In this document: positions 26,029 through 34,485 of the stretch, in pieces
Layout: every line of letters starts with the position of its first letter
Numbering within the stretch: the stretch's first letter is position 1
From: Paracidovorax konjaci
Lineage (GTDB): Bacteria; Pseudomonadota; Gammaproteobacteria; Burkholderiales; Burkholderiaceae_C
DNA: 64,000 bases
Assembly (NCBI RefSeq): GCF_900112675.1
Contig: NZ_FOMQ01000011.1
Span: forward strand, 62,001-126,000
Reading direction: 5' to 3'
Made by a program: the position numbers and the translations under genes
The notes under the pieces: generated by a model
Seen by the model: only the letters and a program-made list of their open reading frames with translations
What the model was told of the DNA's origin: nothing
Databases searched by the model: none

Positions 26029-27362
26029 GCGCGGCCCCTCACCCGCACGGCCGCCTCTTCGGCCCCGCATTGATGGCCGCGGTACGCGAACGCTTCCTGC
26101 ACGTGGAGCGCGACCACCAGGGCCGCGAGCGCATCTACTTCGACAACGCAGGCGGCTCCCTGCGGCTGCGCGCCGCGGTGGAGCGCTTCGCCGAGGTGGA
26201 CGCGGTGCCCGACAACACCGAGCGCATCCACGACACCGCGCGCGAGTTGCAGGGGGTGCAGGCGCGCGGTGCGGACGATCTGCGCATGCTGCTCAATGCC
26301 CGGGGCGGCAGCGTGTACGCCGCGCTCACGGCCTCCGGCGCGATGTTCGACCTGGTGCGCGCCGTGGCCGAGAACGTGCCCGGCACCAACATGGTGACCA
26401 CGGTGCTGGAGCACCCTTCGGCCTACGACGCGATGGACCGCTACGCGCGCCAGACCGGCCGCGAGCTGCGCGTGGCGCCCAGCAACCCGGCCACGGGCGG
26501 CGTGGACGTGGAGGCCATCGCGCGGCTGATCGACGCGGACACCTGCGTGCTCAACGTGATCCATGCGTCCAACATCTCGGGCGCCAAGCTCGACCTGCCG
26601 GCCATCGTGCGCGCCGCGCGCGCCATCAAGCCCGACCTCTACATCCTCGTGGATGCCGTGCAGCACGCGCCGCACGGGCTCATCGACCTGCAGGCCGCGC
26701 CGGTGGACGGCATCACCATCGCGCCCTATAAATTCTTCGGCTGCCGCGGCTCGGGCCTCGCCTGGCTGTCGGAGCGCGCGGCCGAGCTGCCGCACCACAA
26801 GCTCGCGGGCAAGGCGCCAGGGTTCTGGGACCTGGGCAGCGCCTCGCCGTGGCAGTTCGCGGTGCTGACCGAGATCGTGGACTACGTGTGCTGGCTCGGC
26901 ACGCACCCGGAGGGCGGCGCCGCGCCGGCAAATGCCCCGCGGCGCGAGCGCTTCGCGGCGGGCATCGGCTGCATCGCGCTGCACGAGCGTGCGCTGCTGT
27001 GGCGCCTGCTCGCGGGCGGCGGCGAGGCCGGCGGTGCACCGGGCCTGCGGGCGCAGGACGGCGTGCGCGTGTTCCTCGACCACGACGACCTCGCCAGGCG
27101 CGACCTCATCATCGCCATCGGCTTCGACCACCTCGACTGCACCGACGCCGTCCGCGCCTACGCGCAGCGCGGCATCACGGTGTACGAGCGCAGCACGGCC
27201 AGCATCTATTCGCGCCGCATGCTCGAATCGTTCGGCATCGAAGGCGCGGTGCGCGTGTCGCCGCTGCACTGCCAGACCCCGGACGAAGTGGACCGCTTCC
27301 TGCGCGCCACGCAGGACATCGCCCGCGCCCACGCGGCGCAGGCCGCCACCGCGGCGAGCTGA
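26025..27362 (+). CDS. Aminotransferase class V-fold PLP-dependent enzyme
   Basis: A 445-aa PLP enzyme of the class V/cysteine desulfurase fold. Seen: N-terminal IYFDNAGGSLRLRAAVERF, the cofactor region HASNISGAKLDLPAIVRAA with VDAVQHAPHG, and the Schiff-base lysine in IAPYKFFGCRGSGLAWLS (about residue 237). The C-terminal domain (DHLDCTDAVRAYAQRGITVY, then RVSPLHCQTPDEVDRFL) resembles the small domain. I do not see the active-site Cys loop of a typical desulfurase, so a lyase, epimerase or transaminase role is as likely. It overlaps the orphan binding-protein gene by ATGA, which points to action on an imported amino compound. Confidence 0.85.
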   Translation: MSAAPHPHGRLFGPALMAAVRERFLHVERDHQGRERIYFDNAGGSLRLRAAVERFAEVDAVPDNTERIHDTARELQGVQARGADDLRMLLNARGGSVYAALTASGAMFDLVRAVAENVPGTNMVTTVLEHPSAYDAMDRYARQTGRELRVAPSNPATGGVDVEAIARLIDADTCVLNVIHASNISGAKLDLPAIVRAARAIKPDLYILVDAVQHAPHGLIDLQAAPVDGITIAPYKFFGCRGSGLAWLSERAAELPHHKLAGKAPGFWDLGSASPWQFAVLTEIVDYVCWLGTHPEGGAAPANAPRRERFAAGIGCIALHERALLWRLLAGGGEAGGAPGLRAQDGVRVFLDHDDLARRDLIIAIGFDHLDCTDAVRAYAQRGITVYERSTASIYSRRMLESFGIEGAVRVSPLHCQTPDEVDRFLRATQDIARAHAAQAATAAS

Positions 27363-27464
27363 CCGGCACCGGCGCGCAGCGTGCGCGGGGCGGCCGGGCC
27401 ACCGCCCATTTTTCTCCTGGATTGGCCCGCACAGTCGGGCCTTCCCACAACGAAGGAGGAAACC

Positions 27465-28358
27465 ATGGCACAGACCTTGACGCACGACACCGCCGCCGCC
27501 GGCAGCACGGACACCACCCGGCGCCGCCTGGCGCTCGGCACCCTGGGATCGCTGGGCAGCCTGGGCCTGGCCGGCCTGCTGGGCTGCGGAGGCGGCTCCG
27601 ACGGGACGACGACCACCACCACCGATACGACCGGTACGGGGACCGGCACGGGGACCGGCACCGGCACCGGCACCGGAACGGGCACGGGCACGGGCACCGA
27701 TACCGGCACGCAGGCCTGCTCCGTCGTTCCCGAAGAGACCGCCGGCCCCTATCCCGCAGACGGCTCCAACGCCAGCAATGCCAGCTACAACGTACTGGCG
27801 CTGAGCGGCATCGTGCGCGCCGACATCCGCAAGAGCATCGGCGCCACCAGCAACGTCGGCGGCGTGCCGCTCACCATCGCCATCACGATCACCAACACGC
27901 GCTCGAACTGCGCGGCGCTGGCCGGCTACGCCGTCTACCTGTGGCACTGCTCGCAGGAGGGCGACTACTCCGTCTACACCGAGAACAGCATCGCCGCCAA
28001 CTACCTGCGCGGCGTGCAGTCCACCGATGCCAGCGGCACCGTCACCTTCACCACCGTGGTGCCGGGCTGCTACGCGGGGCGCATGCCGCACATGCACCTG
28101 GAGATCTACCCCAGCCTCGCGGTGGCCACCACCGCCAGCAACAAGGTCAAGACCACGCAGCTCGCTTTCCCCACCGAGACGCTGCGCGCCATCTACACCG
28201 CCAACAGCGGCTACAGCGCCAGCGTGCGCAACCTGGCCAACATCACCTTCGCCACCGACAACGTGTTCAGCGACGGCGTGGACCTGCAGATGACCACCAT
28301 GGCCAGCGACGGCAACGGCGGCTACACCGCGAAGGCCACGATCTCCATCGCGGCCTGA
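27465..28358 (+). CDS. Exported intradiol ring-cleavage dioxygenase-like protein
   Basis: A 297-aa protein related to protocatechuate/catechol intradiol dioxygenases. Residues about 19-42 form a twin-arginine lipoprotein-type signal (RRRLALG, hydrophobic stretch, LLGCGGG). A Thr-rich and Gly-Thr repeat linker follows (about 45-84), then the dioxygenase-like beta domain. Candidate Fe(III) ligands are Tyr in GYAVYLWHC and GDYSVY and His in RMPHMHLEIYP. Location at the membrane or outside is unusual compared with cytoplasmic catabolic enzymes but known for a subgroup of these proteins. AGGAGG lies just before the ATG. A terminator follows. Confidence 0.88.
   Translation: MAQTLTHDTAAAGSTDTTRRRLALGTLGSLGSLGLAGLLGCGGGSDGTTTTTTDTTGTGTGTGTGTGTGTGTGTGTGTDTGTQACSVVPEETAGPYPADGSNASNASYNVLALSGIVRADIRKSIGATSNVGGVPLTIAITITNTRSNCAALAGYAVYLWHCSQEGDYSVYTENSIAANYLRGVQSTDASGTVTFTTVVPGCYAGRMPHMHLEIYPSLAVATTASNKVKTTQLAFPTETLRAIYTANSGYSASVRNLANITFATDNVFSDGVDLQMTTMASDGNGGYTAKATISIAA
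27633..27698 (+). repeat. In-frame 6-bp tandem repeat encoding (Gly-Thr)11
   Basis: Eleven consecutive GG(N)AC(N) units, several identical GGCACC copies in a row, encode the linker of the exported dioxygenase-like protein. The 6-bp unit keeps the frame, so copy-number change would alter linker length only. Confidence 0.85.
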
Positions 28359-28417
28359 AGCGCCCCACCCCCGCGGCGCATTCGCCGGCGCCCCTGCCCA
28401 TCCACCTCACCCCTTCG

Positions 28418-28443
28418 GGGGCGGTCCGCCGCCCTCTTTTTTA
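28418..28443 (+). terminator. Terminator after dioxygenase-like gene
   Basis: GGGCGG-TCCG-CCGCCC hairpin followed by a T-rich run, about 60 bp after the stop codon. A second small hairpin (CCCCTTCGGGG) overlaps its 5' side. Confidence 0.75.
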
Positions 28444-28512
28444 TTCCCCACCCGCGTGCCCGCACGCCCCCTCGCCCCACCACCTCCATCCCCCAACCGG
28501 ACCCGACGCACC

Positions 28513-28803
28513 ATGACCCTGATACGCACTCCCCTGCCCCTCATCTCGGCCGCCCTCGCCGTGGCCGCCCTGCTGTCCGCGGCCTGCGCGATGGCGCAGC
28601 CCTCGCACGCCGGCCACCAGCCGCCCGCGCCGCCGCCCGAGGCCTACACGGCCTGCCAGGGCAAGACCGAAGGAGCCACCGTGACGCTCACGATGCCCGA
28701 CGGCAAGTCCCTGCAGGGCACATGCCGCACAATGAACGGCACCCTCGTGGCCATGCCCGCGGGCGGCCCGCCGGGCGCCGGCGGCCCGCCGCCCGCCCGC
28801 TGA
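28513..28803 (+). CDS. Small exported protein upstream of two-component system
   Basis: Not recognised; 96 aa. Signal peptide about 1-28 (hydrophobic core, ending ACAMAQ; a lipobox-like SAAC is also present). The mature part starts HAGHQPPAPPPEAY, has two cysteines (ACQGKTE and GTCRTMNG) that could form one disulfide, and ends in a Gly/Pro-rich tail. It lies 39 bp before a sensor kinase gene on the same strand, so a role in signal input is possible but unproven. Confidence 0.7.
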   Translation: MTLIRTPLPLISAALAVAALLSAACAMAQPSHAGHQPPAPPPEAYTACQGKTEGATVTLTMPDGKSLQGTCRTMNGTLVAMPAGGPPGAGGPPPAR

Positions 28804-28842
28804 CCGCACACGCCGCAGCGCCTTTCGCCCCCACCGCCGACG

Positions 28843-30480
28843 ATGCCCCGCCTCACCCTCCAGAGCAAAGCCTTCCTCGCACTCAGCATCCTGCTGGCCG
28901 TGCTGCTGGTGATCTTCGTGGGGTTCTCGCGCCTGGGGCTGCAGCGCGGCCTGGGGCCCTATGTGGCCGAGATCGAGCTGGGCCGCCTGGACTGGCTCGC
29001 GGCGCGGCTGGAGCGCATCTACGTGCTGCACGGGGGCTGGCAGACACTGCGCACGCAGCCCGGGCTGTGGCGCCAGATGCACCGCCCGGGCGACATGCCC
29101 CCGCCGGGCCTGGCGGGCAATGCCTTCGACCCGCGGGACCCCCGTGTCACCCGCCGTGCGGGCGACGGCACGGAGCAGCCGCCCCCGTACCGCGGCGGCG
29201 ATCCGGACCGGGACCCCGATCGCAGCCGCGGCTTCGGCCGCGACCCGGACGGCGACCGCTCACCGCCCCCCGACATGCAGCAGCCCCCCTCCGGCGGGCA
29301 GGAGCGCACCTTCCGCCCGCCGCCGCCCGAGCCCGCGGGCCATGCGCTGTCGCAGCGCCTGGGCCTGATCGACGGCGGGCAGAACCTCGTGGCCGGCGCG
29401 CGCGCGCAGCCCGGCGCGGCGCACCGCGTGCTGCGCGGCCCCAAGGGCGAGGCCATCGGCCAACTGGTGCTCTCGCCGCCCGCGGGCGTGGACACTGAGG
29501 CCGACCGCGCCTTCCTGCGCCAGCAACTGGTGTTCGTCGCGTGGACGGGCGCCGTGGGCCTGGCGCTCGCGCTGTGGCTGTCGTGGTGGCTGGCGCGGCG
29601 CTGGCTGGCCCCCATCGGCGCGCTGGTGGACGGCGCGCGGCGCGTGGCCGGTGGCCGGCTGGACACGCGCGTGCCGGTGGAGGGCGACGACGAACTCGCC
29701 CGGCTCGCGCGCACCTTCAACGACATGGCCGAGCAGCTCGGCGGGCTGGAGGCCTCGCGCCGCCAGTGGATCGGCGACGTGGCGCACGAGCTGCGCACGC
29801 CGCTGGCCGCCATGCGCGCCGAGATCGAGGCCGTACAGGACGGCGTGCGCCCCTTCGACGACAGGACGGCCCTGCGCCTGCACCGGCAGGTGATGCGGCT
29901 GATCCAGCTCGTGGGCGACCTGCGCGCCAGCCTCGATGCGGACGGCGCGGGCACGCCCTCGGCGCTGGTGCCCGTGCACCCGCTCGCGTTGCTGGCCGAG
30001 GCGGTGCTGTCGATGCAGGCGCGCTTCGACAAGGCCGGGCTGGCGCTCGACACCACGGCGCTCGCGCCACTCGCGGGCGGGCCGCACCCGCCCGTGGTGC
30101 GCGGCGACGCGCCCCAATTGCACCGCGTGTTCCTGAACCTGCTGGAAAACAGCCTGCGCTACACCGACACCGGCGGGCGCCTGTGCATCGCCGCCCGCAC
30201 CGTGCGCACTCCGGGCGACGGTGCGCAGCTGGTGGTGCAGTGGGACGACACCGCGCCCGGCGTGGCCGCCCACGAACTGGCGCGCATCTTCGACCGCCTC
30301 TACCGCGCCGAGGCCTCGCGCACGCGCGCCGAGGGCGACACCGGCGGCTCGGGCCTGGGCCTGGCGATCTGCCGCGCCATCGTGCAGGCGCACGGCGGCC
30401 GCATCGTGGCCGAGGCCTCGCCGCTGGGCGGCCTGCGCATCCTTCTGACCCTGCCCTTGCTGGAGAACCCCGCCCCATGA
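28843..30480 (+). CDS. Sensor histidine kinase (BaeS-like)
   Basis: Membrane sensor of 545 aa. TM1 at about 10-30; a periplasmic domain of about 200 residues with a low-complexity Pro/Asp/Arg stretch in its middle (DPDRDPDRSRGFG and PPPDMQQPP); TM2 at about 230-250; HAMP (about 252-300); HisKA with the phospho-acceptor His315 in VAHELRTPL; HATPase with NLLENSLRYTD and GSGLGLAICRAIVQAHGG. The pattern is that of BaeS-type envelope-stress kinases, but the periplasmic insert is unusual. It overlaps the response-regulator gene by ATGA. Confidence 0.93.
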   Translation: MPRLTLQSKAFLALSILLAVLLVIFVGFSRLGLQRGLGPYVAEIELGRLDWLAARLERIYVLHGGWQTLRTQPGLWRQMHRPGDMPPPGLAGNAFDPRDPRVTRRAGDGTEQPPPYRGGDPDRDPDRSRGFGRDPDGDRSPPPDMQQPPSGGQERTFRPPPPEPAGHALSQRLGLIDGGQNLVAGARAQPGAAHRVLRGPKGEAIGQLVLSPPAGVDTEADRAFLRQQLVFVAWTGAVGLALALWLSWWLARRWLAPIGALVDGARRVAGGRLDTRVPVEGDDELARLARTFNDMAEQLGGLEASRRQWIGDVAHELRTPLAAMRAEIEAVQDGVRPFDDRTALRLHRQVMRLIQLVGDLRASLDADGAGTPSALVPVHPLALLAEAVLSMQARFDKAGLALDTTALAPLAGGPHPPVVRGDAPQLHRVFLNLLENSLRYTDTGGRLCIAARTVRTPGDGAQLVVQWDDTAPGVAAHELARIFDRLYRAEASRTRAEGDTGGSGLGLAICRAIVQAHGGRIVAEASPLGGLRILLTLPLLENPAP

Positions 30481-31187
30481 CCGATCCCCACCGCATCCTC
30501 GTGGTCGAGGACGAAACCGACATCGCCGACATCGTGCTCGACTACCTGCGCCACTCCGGCTTCGAGGCCGAGCACGCCGCGGACGGCCACGCCGCGCTGG
30601 AGCACCTCACCGGCCCCCGGCCGCCCGACCTCGCCCTGCTGGACATCATGCTGCCGGGCATCGACGGGCTCGAAGTGCTGCGCCGCGCGCGCCGCCACAC
30701 CGACACCCCGGTGATCATGCTCACCGCGCGCGTCGAGGAGGTGGACCGCCTCATCGGCCTGGAACTGGGCGCCGACGACTACATCTGCAAGCCGTTCTCC
30801 CCGCGCGAGGTGGTGGCGCGCGTGCGCACCGTGCTGCGCCGCAGCACGGCCAGCGCCGCCGCCGACGGCACCGCCGGCGGCGTGCCCGAAGGGCCGCTGG
30901 TGCTGGACGAAGCGCTCTGGCAGGTGCTGCTGCGCGGCACGCCCGTGGCGCTGACACCGCGCGAATTCCGCCTGCTGCAGGCACTGGTGCGGCACAGCGG
31001 CCGCATCTTCTCGCGCGCCCAGCTGCTCGACATGGCCTACGACGACACGCTGGACGTGAACGAGCGCGCGATCGACAGCCACATCAAGAACCTGCGCCGC
31101 AAACTGCGCTCCGCCGACGGCAGCGAGCACGAATGGATCCGGTCCGTCTACGGCGTCGGGTTCTCCTACGACCCGCCGGCCGCCTGA
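30477..31187 (+). CDS. OmpR/PhoB-family response regulator (BaeR-like)
   Basis: A 236-aa regulator. Receiver domain 1-120 with acidic pocket VVEDE, phospho-acceptor Asp56 in ALLDIMLPG, switch Thr in MLTAR and Lys in CKPFSPRE. A winged-helix DNA-binding domain (about 140-232) carries LTPREFRLLQALV and SHIKNLRRKLR. It is translationally coupled to the kinase gene through ATGA. Targets are not visible; genes upstream, including the small exported protein, are natural candidates. A copy of the dispersed palindrome follows. Confidence 0.94.
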   Translation: MTDPHRILVVEDETDIADIVLDYLRHSGFEAEHAADGHAALEHLTGPRPPDLALLDIMLPGIDGLEVLRRARRHTDTPVIMLTARVEEVDRLIGLELGADDYICKPFSPREVVARVRTVLRRSTASAAADGTAGGVPEGPLVLDEALWQVLLRGTPVALTPREFRLLQALVRHSGRIFSRAQLLDMAYDDTLDVNERAIDSHIKNLRRKLRSADGSEHEWIRSVYGVGFSYDPPAA

Positions 31188-31218
31188 ACGGGCCGTGCCG
31201 CGTGCGCCCGGAAAACTG

Positions 31219-31267
31219 TTTGCTATATCTTTAATAGCAAACTATTCAATGAATCCGGCGGCATGGA
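31219..31267 (+). repeat. Dispersed intergenic palindromic repeat, copy C
   Basis: TTTGCTATA...TAATAGCAAA palindrome with the flank CTATTCAATGAATCC and GGCGGCATGGA, nearly identical in order and spacing to copy A at 6056-6104. It lies between the response regulator and the topoisomerase gene. Confidence 0.75.
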
Positions 31268-31374
31268 GCCTCCGGGGCTCTCAACGAGTCGCCCGCCCCT
31301 GCACGGGCGCCGATTTCCGACCCGCAGGCCCCGCCTGTTCCTACACCGCCCGCGCGCCGGGCCGGGTGTGATGC

Positions 31375-32736
31375 ATGCAGACACCGATCGACTGCACGCC
31401 ACCGCCCATGCCAGCCACTGCCGCCGCCGCACCTTCCCGCACCGCACGCACCGCGCAGCCCCCCCGCGCCCGCGGCACCGCCCCCTCCGGTGCTGCGCGC
31501 CGCAGGGCCCCTGCGCGCAGCGCCGGATCCTTACCCCCCGCGCCCCGCCCGGCCGCCGCGCCGCCCGCCCGCCTGCCGGGCGGCCTGCGCTACGTGAGCC
31601 CCGACGCACTGCCCGGCCTGACGCGCGAACTGCGGGGCCAGCACTACCGCTTCCGCCGGCCCGACGGCCAGTGGGTGACCGATGAGGACGAGATCGCGCG
31701 CATCCGCAAGCTGGCGATTCCGCCGGCCTACACGCAGGTCTGGATCTGCCCGCTGCCCGACGGGCACCTGCAGGCCACGGGCCTGGACGCGCGCGGCCGC
31801 CGCCAATACCGCTATCACCCCGAATGGCGCCAGCAGCGCGACGAGGCCAAGTTCGAGCGCATGCAGGCCTTCGGCCGCGCGCTGCCGCGCATCCGGGCCC
31901 GCGTGGCGCGCGACCTGAAGCCACGCCGCGGCGAGCCCACGCTCTCGCGCGCCGTGGTGCTGGCCACCATCGTGCGGCTGCTGGACACCACCTTCCTGCG
32001 GGTGGGCAACGAGGAATATGCCGCCGCCAACCGCTCCTACGGCCTCACCACGCTGCGCAACCGCCATGCCGGCGTGCGCGGCAGCCAGCTCACGCTGCGC
32101 TTTCGCGGCAAGAGCGGCGTGGAGCAGCAGGCCACGCTCGACGATCCGCGCGTGGCGCGCGTGGTGCGCCGCTGCCAGCAACTGCCGGGGCAGGAACTCT
32201 TCCAGTACGAGGACGAGGACGGCACGCGCCACGCCGTGGGGTCGAGCGACGTGAACGACTACCTGCGCGAGATCACGCAGAAGCCCGCGGGCCGCGGCGG
32301 CCAGGACGACGACCTGCACTTCACGGCCAAGGATTTCCGCACCTGGCACGGCACGGCCCAGGCGCTCGAACTCACGCGCCTGGCCTGTACGGGCGAGACG
32401 GGCGCGACCGCCTACAACGCCAAGCAGATCCTCACCGACGTGGCGAAGCAGCTCGGCAACACGCCGGCGGTGTGCAAGAAGTCGTACGTGCACCCGGCCG
32501 TGCTGGACCTCGGCGCCCGCCTCGCCTCCGACGCCGGCCCCGGCATGCAGCGCGTGTGGGACCGCATCGGCGGCGGCGGGGCGTCGCCCCGCGGGCTCAG
32601 CGCGGCGGAGCGCCGGCTGCTGGGCTTCCTGCGCGAGCACCAGCGCGCCTCCCGGCGTGCCGTCGCCCGTACGGGCACGGGCCGGAGCAAGGCCGCCAAA
32701 ACGTCCCCGCGCCCCGCCACAGCCCCGGCGCGCTGA
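31375..32736 (+). CDS. DNA topoisomerase IB (poxvirus-like)
   Basis: Relaxes supercoils by a 3'-phosphotyrosyl intermediate. Of 453 aa, the first about 65 are an Ala/Arg/Pro-rich tail. The N-terminal domain (from GGLRYVSPDALPGLTREL) and the catalytic domain follow, with ATIVRLLDTTFLRVGNEEYA, RNRHAGVRGSQLTLRFRGKSG, KDFRTWHGT and the tyrosine in CKKSYVHPAVL (about residue 371). The length excluding the tail fits bacterial type IB enzymes (about 350 aa). Met at 31408 is an equally good start. It is a single gene, convergent with fumC. Confidence 0.93.
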   Translation: MQTPIDCTPPPMPATAAAAPSRTARTAQPPRARGTAPSGAARRRAPARSAGSLPPAPRPAAAPPARLPGGLRYVSPDALPGLTRELRGQHYRFRRPDGQWVTDEDEIARIRKLAIPPAYTQVWICPLPDGHLQATGLDARGRRQYRYHPEWRQQRDEAKFERMQAFGRALPRIRARVARDLKPRRGEPTLSRAVVLATIVRLLDTTFLRVGNEEYAAANRSYGLTTLRNRHAGVRGSQLTLRFRGKSGVEQQATLDDPRVARVVRRCQQLPGQELFQYEDEDGTRHAVGSSDVNDYLREITQKPAGRGGQDDDLHFTAKDFRTWHGTAQALELTRLACTGETGATAYNAKQILTDVAKQLGNTPAVCKKSYVHPAVLDLGARLASDAGPGMQRVWDRIGGGGASPRGLSAAERRLLGFLREHQRASRRAVARTGTGRSKAAKTSPRPATAPAR

Positions 32737-32873
32737 CGGCACGGCGCGCCCTGGACCGGATGCGCAGTCTTCTGCCCAGCCCATCCACCGGCGCATCGCC
32801 CCGGAGGCGGACGCCCGGGCGGGGCCTGCCCGCCGCGTTCAACCCAAGTGGGCGCGGCTGGGAGCGCCGGTCC

Positions 32874-34259
32874 TCAGCGGCCGACCATGTTGCCCGGCAC
32901 CACCCACTGGTCGAACTGCTCGCCGGTGACGTGGCCGGAGGCGATGGCCGCCTCGCGCAGCGACGAGCCTTCCTTGTGCGCCTTCTTGGCGATGAATGCG
33001 GCCTTGTCGTAGCCGATGTGCGTGTTGAGCGCCGTCACCAGCATGAGCGAGCGCTCCACCAGTTCGCCGATGCGCTCGCGGTTGGGCTCGATGCCCACGG
33101 CGCAGTGGTCGTTGAAGCTCACCATGCCGTCGGCCAGCAGGCGCACGCTCTGCAGGAAGTTGTGGGCCACCATGGGGCGGAACACGTTCAGCTCGAAGTT
33201 GCCCGATGCGCCGCCGAAGTTGATCGCCACGTCGTTGCCGAAGACCTGCGCGGCCAGCATCGTCACGGCCTCGCTCTGGGTGGGATTCACCTTGCCCGGC
33301 ATGATCGAAGAGCCCGGCTCGTTCTCGGGGATCGAGATCTCGCCGATGCCGCTGCGCGGGCCGCTCGCGAGCCAGCGCACGTCGTTGGCGATCTTCATCA
33401 TGCTGGCCGCCAGCGTCTTGAGCGCGCCGTGCGCGTGCACCAGCGCATCGCAGGAGGCCAGCGCTTCGAACTTGTTGGGCGATGTGACGAAGGGCAGGCC
33501 CGTGGTCTGCGCCAGCTCCTTCGCCACCCCCTCGGCGTAGCCCTTGGGCGCGTTCAGCCCGGTGCCCACGGCCGTGCCGCCCAGCGCCAGTTCATAGAGG
33601 TGCGGCAGCGCGCCCTGAACGTGCTTCTCGCCGTGCGCGAGCTGTGCCACCCAGCCGGAGATCTCCTGGCCCAGCGTGAGGGGCGTGGCGTCCTGCAGGT
33701 GGGTGCGGCCGATCTTCACGATGCCGTCGAACGCCTTCGCCTTCGCTTCCAGCGTGGCGCGCAGCTTGGCGATGGCCGGCAGCAGGCGGTGCGTGAGCGC
33801 CTCCACGGCAGCCACGTGCATCGCCGTGGGGAACACGTCGTTGCTCGACTGGCTGCGGTTCACGTCGTCGTTGGGGTGCACGAGCCGGCCTTCGCCGCGC
33901 TCGCCGCCGAGGATCTCGCTCGCGCGGTTGGCGAGCACCTCGTTCACGTTCATGTTGGACTGGGTGCCCGAGCCCGTCTGCCATACGACCAGCGGGAATT
34001 CGGTCGGGTGCCGGCCGGCGATCACCTCGTCGGCCGCGGCCACGATGGCCTCGGTCTTTTTCTCGTCCTGCAGGCCCAGTGCATGGTTCACCCGGGCCGA
34101 CGCGCGCTTGACCTGCGCCAGCGCCTTGATGATCTCGCGCGGCTGCTGCTCGCCGGAGATGTCGAAGTTCTGCAGCGAGCGCTGCGTCTGCGCGCCCCAC
34201 AACTGGTGGGCTGGGACTTCGATGGGGCCGAAGGTGTCGCGCTCGGTACGGGTGGTCAT
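32874..34259 (-). CDS. fumC: Fumarate hydratase class II
   Basis: Iron-independent fumarase of the TCA cycle, 461 aa (E. coli FumC 467). Signatures: [19 protein letters not shown], the catalytic-region [32 protein letters not shown] and the mobile loop [15 protein letters not shown]. The ATG at 34259 gives the normal N-terminus [11 protein letters not shown]. It is divergent from the MHYT-GGDEF-EAL gene, with 226 bp between starts that contain a weak Fur-like sequence. A class I Fe-S fumarase is encoded 2.5 kb away. Confidence 0.97.
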   Translation of the reverse strand: MTTRTERDTFGPIEVPAHQLWGAQTQRSLQNFDISGEQQPREIIKALAQVKRASARVNHALGLQDEKKTEAIVAAADEVIAGRHPTEFPLVVWQTGSGTQSNMNVNEVLANRASEILGGERGEGRLVHPNDDVNRSQSSNDVFPTAMHVAAVEALTHRLLPAIAKLRATLEAKAKAFDGIVKIGRTHLQDATPLTLGQEISGWVAQLAHGEKHVQGALPHLYELALGGTAVGTGLNAPKGYAEGVAKELAQTTGLPFVTSPNKFEALASCDALVHAHGALKTLAASMMKIANDVRWLASGPRSGIGEISIPENEPGSSIMPGKVNPTQSEAVTMLAAQVFGNDVAINFGGASGNFELNVFRPMVAHNFLQSVRLLADGMVSFNDHCAVGIEPNRERIGELVERSLMLVTALNTHIGYDKAAFIAKKAHKEGSSLREAAIASGHVTGEQFDQWVVPGNMVGR

Positions 34260-34485
34260 TTGTCGGATTCCGCTGGATGAAAAGAAGGCACCCGCTGCGG
34301 GGTGCACCCCGGCGCCGGCCCGCGCGTTCGACGCAGGCAGGCCGGCAAAGCCAGGGTCCGCAGCATACGCCAACCGGAACGATTCTCATCTGGCTGCCGC
34401 AGCGGTGTCCCTGGCACGGGCAAGGTTTGTAACGAATCGATACACTGAATCCCGAACGGCCACCGGGCCGTATCCACCTCCAACC

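Noticed and set aside
27633-27698. Tandem repeat considered as CRISPR or phase-variation tract
   Set aside because: Units are 6 bp, contiguous and coding, with no spacers; the unit size keeps the frame, so it cannot switch expression on and off.
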